Source: Pseudarthrobacter chlorophenolicus A6
Lineage (GTDB): Bacteria > Actinomycetota > Actinomycetes > Actinomycetales > Micrococcaceae
Assembly: GCF_000022025.1 (NCBI RefSeq)
Contig: NC_011879.1
Location: 124,001-188,000 of the forward strand
Reading direction: 5' to 3'
DNA length: 64,000 nucleotides
This document shows positions 60,477 through 64,000 of this stretch, in pieces. The notes under the pieces are model-generated. The model was not told the origin of the DNA and did not search any database. It saw nothing but the letters and a program-made list of their open reading frames with translations. The first letter of the stretch is position 1. Each line of letters begins with the position of its first letter. The position numbers were made by a program, and so were the translations under genes.

Positions 60477-61586
60477 ATGACCACCCTCACCACCAAAACG
60501 CCGCTGGCGTCCTACCAGCAGGGCCGGGACCAGATCCTCGCCACCGTCCTGGGCGCCGTGTCCGGCCTTGAGGGATTCGTCCTGGCCTTCCAGCACGAGC
60601 ATGAAGCGCAGCTCCGCGCTGCCGGCATACAGCTGTCCGACGCTGTCCGCGAACAGGCCCGGCTCGAAGGAATCCTGGGGGAGCAGGCCCTGGAGCTCGA
60701 GTCGGCCCGCCGCCACGTCTGCCCGACACCTCCGATTACTGACGGCTTCGGCTTCGACCAGCACGCACCCGCGATGGAGTCCGCACCTCCCGCGGCAGCG
60801 GAGTCGCCCGATGCCACTGCGCAGGACAGCGAGGACGCCGCGGCCGCGAACGCCACCATCGAGGAGCTGCGCGCCAGCCTCAGGGAAAAGGAACGGCTCA
60901 ACACGAGCCTGAACGAGGACCTGCTCGCCGAGCGGCAGGTCTCAGCCGGACTCCGGGCAGACCTGGTGAAGCGGGACACCCGCATCACCACTCTGGAGGC
61001 CGACGCCGCCAAGGCCGGTGCTGCTCTCGCCTCCGCCAACCAGACCCACCAGGATTACGTCCGCGACGCCGAGACGAATTTCGACCAGCGGCTCACTCAG
61101 GGAGTCCGTAGCGCGGAGCAGGGAGTCCGGGCAGAAGCGGTCCGGATCATCGAAGCAATCGCGGCCGACAACCCCGAGCTGGCCGAAGCGGCCGACCTGT
61201 TCACCGTGGCCTTCCCCGCCGTGGCGGAGGCCGCCAGCCCAGCACCACAACCGTTGCCGGCCGCGGTTGCGGAAGCACCCGTACCCTCAGCGGGCCCAAG
61301 CGTCTCAAGCCCCGCAGCCCCGCCGGTCTCGGAGGACGACTTCCTCGACGCCATCCCGGCAGCAGAGCCAGAGCGCGCCGCGGCCCCGATGACCCAGGTC
61401 TACCTGCCGGCACCGGACCTCAGCGATGACTCCATCCTGGATCCGGACTTCTTCACCACCCCGGAGGCACTGGACGCGCCGGCAGATGAAGCAGACTCGG
61501 CGCCGTCACTGGAGGGGGCAGCCGCGGAGGCCCCCAAACCCGGCTACGGCCTCTTCGGACGCAAGAAGGAAGAGCAGAACGCATAG
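60477..61586 (+). CDS. Coiled-coil protein, 369 aa
   Basis: Heptad-rich from about 110 to 190 (ATIEELRASLREKERL, LVKRDTRITTLEADAAKAG), then an acidic/Pro low-complexity region and a short C-terminal tag (GYGLFGRKKEE). No signal or membrane helix, so cytoplasmic. Possibly a scaffold for the motor or DNA pump. GGAG site before the ATG. Confidence 0.7.
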   Translation: MTTLTTKTPLASYQQGRDQILATVLGAVSGLEGFVLAFQHEHEAQLRAAGIQLSDAVREQARLEGILGEQALELESARRHVCPTPPITDGFGFDQHAPAMESAPPAAAESPDATAQDSEDAAAANATIEELRASLREKERLNTSLNEDLLAERQVSAGLRADLVKRDTRITTLEADAAKAGAALASANQTHQDYVRDAETNFDQRLTQGVRSAEQGVRAEAVRIIEAIAADNPELAEAADLFTVAFPAVAEAASPAPQPLPAAVAEAPVPSAGPSVSSPAAPPVSEDDFLDAIPAAEPERAAAPMTQVYLPAPDLSDDSILDPDFFTTPEALDAPADEADSAPSLEGAAAEAPKPGYGLFGRKKEEQNA

Positions 61587-61601
61587 GGAATACAGCCCTA
61601 C

Positions 61602-61634
61602 AAGGCCCCGGCAGGAATTTCCTGCCGGGGCCTT
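61602..61634. terminator. Bidirectional terminator
   Basis: AAGGCCCCGGCAGG / CCTGCCGGGGCCTT 14-bp perfect stem between convergent genes. Confidence 0.85.
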
Positions 61635-61653
61635 TCTTTGGCTTCCGGAGCCG

Positions 61654-63387
61654 TCAGGCCCGCCCGGCCATGTTGGAAAGCTGCCGGGACTGGGACGCGG
61701 CCAAAGCTGCCCCCTTGAGCGGACGGCCGTTCTCATCGAAACCGGAGTCGCCCATCAGCTCGGCCATCGGGTCCTTCATGGCAGCCCGGCGGGTCGCGAT
61801 GTCGTCCTGGTCCTCCGGAGTCTCGAACGCGTCCTCCAGCTGTGCCATCTGAGCCTTGGTCGGCTCCGGCTGGGTCGTCTTGGGCACTCCGAGCCGCTCC
61901 AGCCACGCCCGGTAATCTGCCACAGAGGCGAAGTAGGACTTGAAGATCGCCGGCTCGTCACCTTCAGGCTCGGAAGAGCCGACACCGCGGGATGCTCCAC
62001 TGTCGGAACGGACGTTCTCCGGGATCAAAGGAACCCGGTCCGGATCGGAGAAGACAAGCCGGCGGTTACCCTCAGTGGGCTTTGCACCCAGGAGCAGCTT
62101 GTGGTGCAGGTTGGTGCGCAATGAGGGATCGATGCCGGTGTTCGCTGACGCCACCTGGGTAGCCAACAGCAGGAACACGCCGGTGAACCGGAGCTCCGCC
62201 GCCACCCTCTTGATGCCGTTCTTCAGGATCTCCTTGAACAGGTTGGTGCGGTTCGCATCGGCGGCCATGTCCTTGAGCAGCTGCGGAGCATCCTTGCCGG
62301 CCTTAGGGACTGACTCGAGCGCGAACAGGCCTGTCAGTTCGTCCACCACCACGATGAGCGGCTTCAGGGCGGCCGACTTGGGCAGGTCCTTCCAGTCGTT
62401 CACGTTGTGGCTCTTGATGAGCTTGGAGCGGCGCTCACCTTCTTCCATGATGAGCCGGATCGCCACGGCTGACTGGGCCGGGGACGCGCAGCCCCAGCCG
62501 CCCGGCCGGACGAAGTCCTTGACCCATTCGAAGTCTGCGCTCTTGGTCGGCAGGTCGATGATGGCAAGTTCGGCGCCCTTGGCCAGCCACGTGGAGAGGT
62601 AGCAGTTGATGGTGACGGACTTACCGGCACCAGAGGTCCCGCCGATCTGCAGGTGGGCCCCGGCGTTCAAGTCGAGGTAGAACGTCTCGCCGATGGTCTC
62701 GCCCGCGGGTGGGAGTTTCATCCCCAGCGGGATCTTGAAGGTCTCCTTCTTGGTGTGGTCGAACTTGACCACAGAGTCCATCGGCGTAGGGATCATCGAA
62801 GGGAACGTCGGGGGAGCGGAGGGGATGATGGACGCTGTGAGCTTCTGGGCGTTCACCTTCACGTACCAGCCGTCCCGACCGACGACGCCGGTGGCCACCT
62901 CCTCCAGCTTGGAGTAGTGCTTGGACGGCATGTAGGTGCGCGGCAGTTCCAGGTCAAACCCGCCGTCCCGGCGCGGGGCCACCTGTACCTCCCACGGCTT
63001 CACCCCCAGAGCCAGCGCCGCTGCGCCGCGGCAGCGCGCCGTCTCCGGGCTCAGCTTGGTCAGGACCGCCTTGCCGAGAAAGGGCTCGAACTTCGTCATC
63101 TCCCAGCCGTCCCCATGCTGGTCGGCCAGCTTGACGGCCATCTTCTCGCCGTCCGTGGGCTTTACAGACCGGGGGAGCCGGACCTCCTGGGTCTTGGACT
63201 TCTCGTTCTGCCGGATTTCAGTGACGGTTACCTGTCGGGTGGCCACAGCGTAGCCGTCCACGATGGAGTCCACTTCGAACCCTTCACCATGGGCTTCCGT
63301 GATTTTCTTCATCAACGGGCTCATGTGCCGGCTCGGATCGAACTTGTCGGGCAGCTTCACCCGGATGCGCTCAGTGCTGGAAGCCAC
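61654..63387 (-). CDS. FtsK/TraB-like cytosolic DNA translocase
   Basis: The 577-aa product has an N-terminal alpha/beta region, then a FtsK-type motor: Walker A GGTSGAGKSV (249-258), Walker B LIVVVDEL (344-351) and a sensor-like LLLATQVAS. Unlike FtsK or TraB it has no visible membrane helices. It would pump double-stranded DNA, or act as a coupling ATPase for the neighbouring pilus. Its own motif A places it in the pilus regulon. Confidence 0.85.
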   Translation of the reverse strand: MASSTERIRVKLPDKFDPSRHMSPLMKKITEAHGEGFEVDSIVDGYAVATRQVTVTEIRQNEKSKTQEVRLPRSVKPTDGEKMAVKLADQHGDGWEMTKFEPFLGKAVLTKLSPETARCRGAAALALGVKPWEVQVAPRRDGGFDLELPRTYMPSKHYSKLEEVATGVVGRDGWYVKVNAQKLTASIIPSAPPTFPSMIPTPMDSVVKFDHTKKETFKIPLGMKLPPAGETIGETFYLDLNAGAHLQIGGTSGAGKSVTINCYLSTWLAKGAELAIIDLPTKSADFEWVKDFVRPGGWGCASPAQSAVAIRLIMEEGERRSKLIKSHNVNDWKDLPKSAALKPLIVVVDELTGLFALESVPKAGKDAPQLLKDMAADANRTNLFKEILKNGIKRVAAELRFTGVFLLLATQVASANTGIDPSLRTNLHHKLLLGAKPTEGNRRLVFSDPDRVPLIPENVRSDSGASRGVGSSEPEGDEPAIFKSYFASVADYRAWLERLGVPKTTQPEPTKAQMAQLEDAFETPEDQDDIATRRAAMKDPMAELMGDSGFDENGRPLKGAALAASQSRQLSNMAGRA

Positions 63388-63410
63388 GCTTGGGGGCCTT
63401 TCGTGTAGCC

Positions 63411-63442
63411 GATGTCTCTACTTCCAAACATGCGTAGACATC
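63411..63442 (-). promoter_or_regulatory. Motif A of the FtsK-like gene in an inverted repeat
   Basis: CTACGCATGTTT at 63426-63437 (minus). GATGTCTAC pairs with GTAG-AG-ACATC with a two-base bulge, around the 12-base loop. Confidence 0.7.
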
Positions 63443-63521
63443 AGCCAGTGACGGGGGCCGGACAAGAGGGTCCAGGGAACGGCCGGGCTCCCGCTGGAGC
63501 CCCCTCCAGGCTCTCGGACTG

Positions 63522-63920
63522 CTACCGCCGGGCGAAGACTTCCAAGGCGGCGAGGAGGCCGCCGGCATCGTTGATGAGGTCGACGGGACGGCCTCCATCC
63601 AGGTCAGTCGAAGCGGTGACCATCCAGGCAGCGAAATAGTTGTGGGGGATCTTCAGGTCCAGAGCCCGCTTGAACAGATCCGTTACAGCAGGATTGAGGC
63701 CTCCATTGCGCAGGAACTGAAATCCCGGGCAAAAGGTCCCTTCCCCGATGAAGACCCTCACCAGTTCCCTCATCACCGGCTCCGGGTCAGCAACGGAGGA
63801 CGTGATCCGGGAACGGACCTGGTCCAGCGACGGCAGCGTAAACTCCGCCTCGATGCCGGCCCAGACACTCTCGGGTATCGACCCACCCATGGCAGGTGTT
63901 CGGGCGACGTCAGCCTTCAC
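63522..63920 (-). CDS. Unknown 132-aa protein
   Basis: Helical soluble product with no recognised domain. GTG start overlaps the end of an upstream zinc-finger ORF, so they are coupled. It lies 135 bases upstream of the FtsK-like gene on the same strand. Confidence 0.6.
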   Translation of the reverse strand: MKADVARTPAMGGSIPESVWAGIEAEFTLPSLDQVRSRITSSVADPEPVMRELVRVFIGEGTFCPGFQFLRNGGLNPAVTDLFKRALDLKIPHNYFAAWMVTASTDLDGGRPVDLINDAGGLLAALEVFARR

Positions 63921-64000
63921 ATTCGATGCAGAAGAAGTGGCCGGCCTTCTCCCGGGCCACCTGCGACCGGTGCCGGACCAGGAAGCAGGAGTAGCAGGTG
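63910..64000 (-). CDS. Zinc-finger protein, C-terminal end only
   Basis: Open from the window edge to a stop at 63910-63912. The visible residues include CYSC and CIEC, a four-cysteine zinc ribbon. The rest is outside the window. Confidence 0.5.
   Translation of the reverse strand, partial: TCYSCFLVRHRSQVAREKAGHFFCIECEG

Noticed and set aside
13226..63437. Motif A as a dif/Xer or transposon end
   Set aside because: Copies lie at gene 5' ends in both orientations, without flanking target duplications or transposase genes.

Overview
The window is high-GC DNA with actinobacterial traits. Start codons are often GTG or TTG. Many genes appear leaderless (TANNNT, six bases, then the start codon). 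There are LGFP cell-wall repeats, DUF805 and DUF2306 membrane proteins and actinobacterial-type zinc fingers. I see no rRNA, tRNA, ribosomal protein or housekeeping operon. Genes for a ParA/Mrp-type ATPase, a serine recombinase, an SF1 helicase, a phage-type dNMP kinase, a KTSC-domain protein and an FtsK-like DNA pump lie among short genes of unknown function. This fits a large plasmid, phage-plasmid or integrated element of an Arthrobacter-like member of the Micrococcaceae. The genus is inference. No replication initiator, relaxase or integrase was recognised.

Layout. (1) 0-24.4 kb is an accessory region. It holds a ParA/Mrp-like gene cut by the window edge, an SF1 helicase, an EcsC-like protein, an AT-rich repeat-bearing gap at 7.26-7.86 kb, a HExxH/VWA protein with its MoxR-type AAA partner about 8 kb away, an RNase H protein, a serine recombinase, a NERD protein, a KTSC protein and a dNMP kinase. 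(2) 24.4-35.0 kb, minus strand, is a first type IV filament system (system I): a sigma-like protein, two secretion ATPases, a PilC/GspF platform, a prepilin peptidase, an HNH endonuclease, a major pilin and three large pilin-like proteins, one carrying an RCC1 propeller. (3) 35-39.8 kb holds membrane proteins and two tandem multi-HTH proteins. (4) 39.9-61.6 kb is a second, fuller type IVa-like pilus system (system II): prepilin peptidase, PilT, PilB, PilM, PilN, PilO, a lipoprotein, PilC, two near-identical PilA pilins, and large minor pilins with SLH, LGFP and fibronectin-like modules. (5) 61.6-64 kb holds a cytosolic FtsK/TraB-like translocase and two small genes.

Two recurrent promoter-proximal motifs tie the window together. 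Motif A (CTACGCATGTTY, 11 sites) precedes almost every system II transcription unit, the sigma-like gene that opens system I, the FtsK-like gene, a lipoprotein gene and the NERD gene. In several copies it sits in the loop of a hairpin whose arms differ in sequence from site to site but stay complementary. Motif B (CCGCACACAT, then exactly seven bases, then usually ATG or GTG) precedes at least ten genes of the accessory region, two internal promoters of system I and one minor-pilin gene of system II. Together they suggest an element-encoded regulatory programme joining DNA-handling genes to two pili. Surface pili with cell-wall-binding tips beside an FtsK-like pump suggest contact-dependent DNA transfer or uptake, but that is inference.
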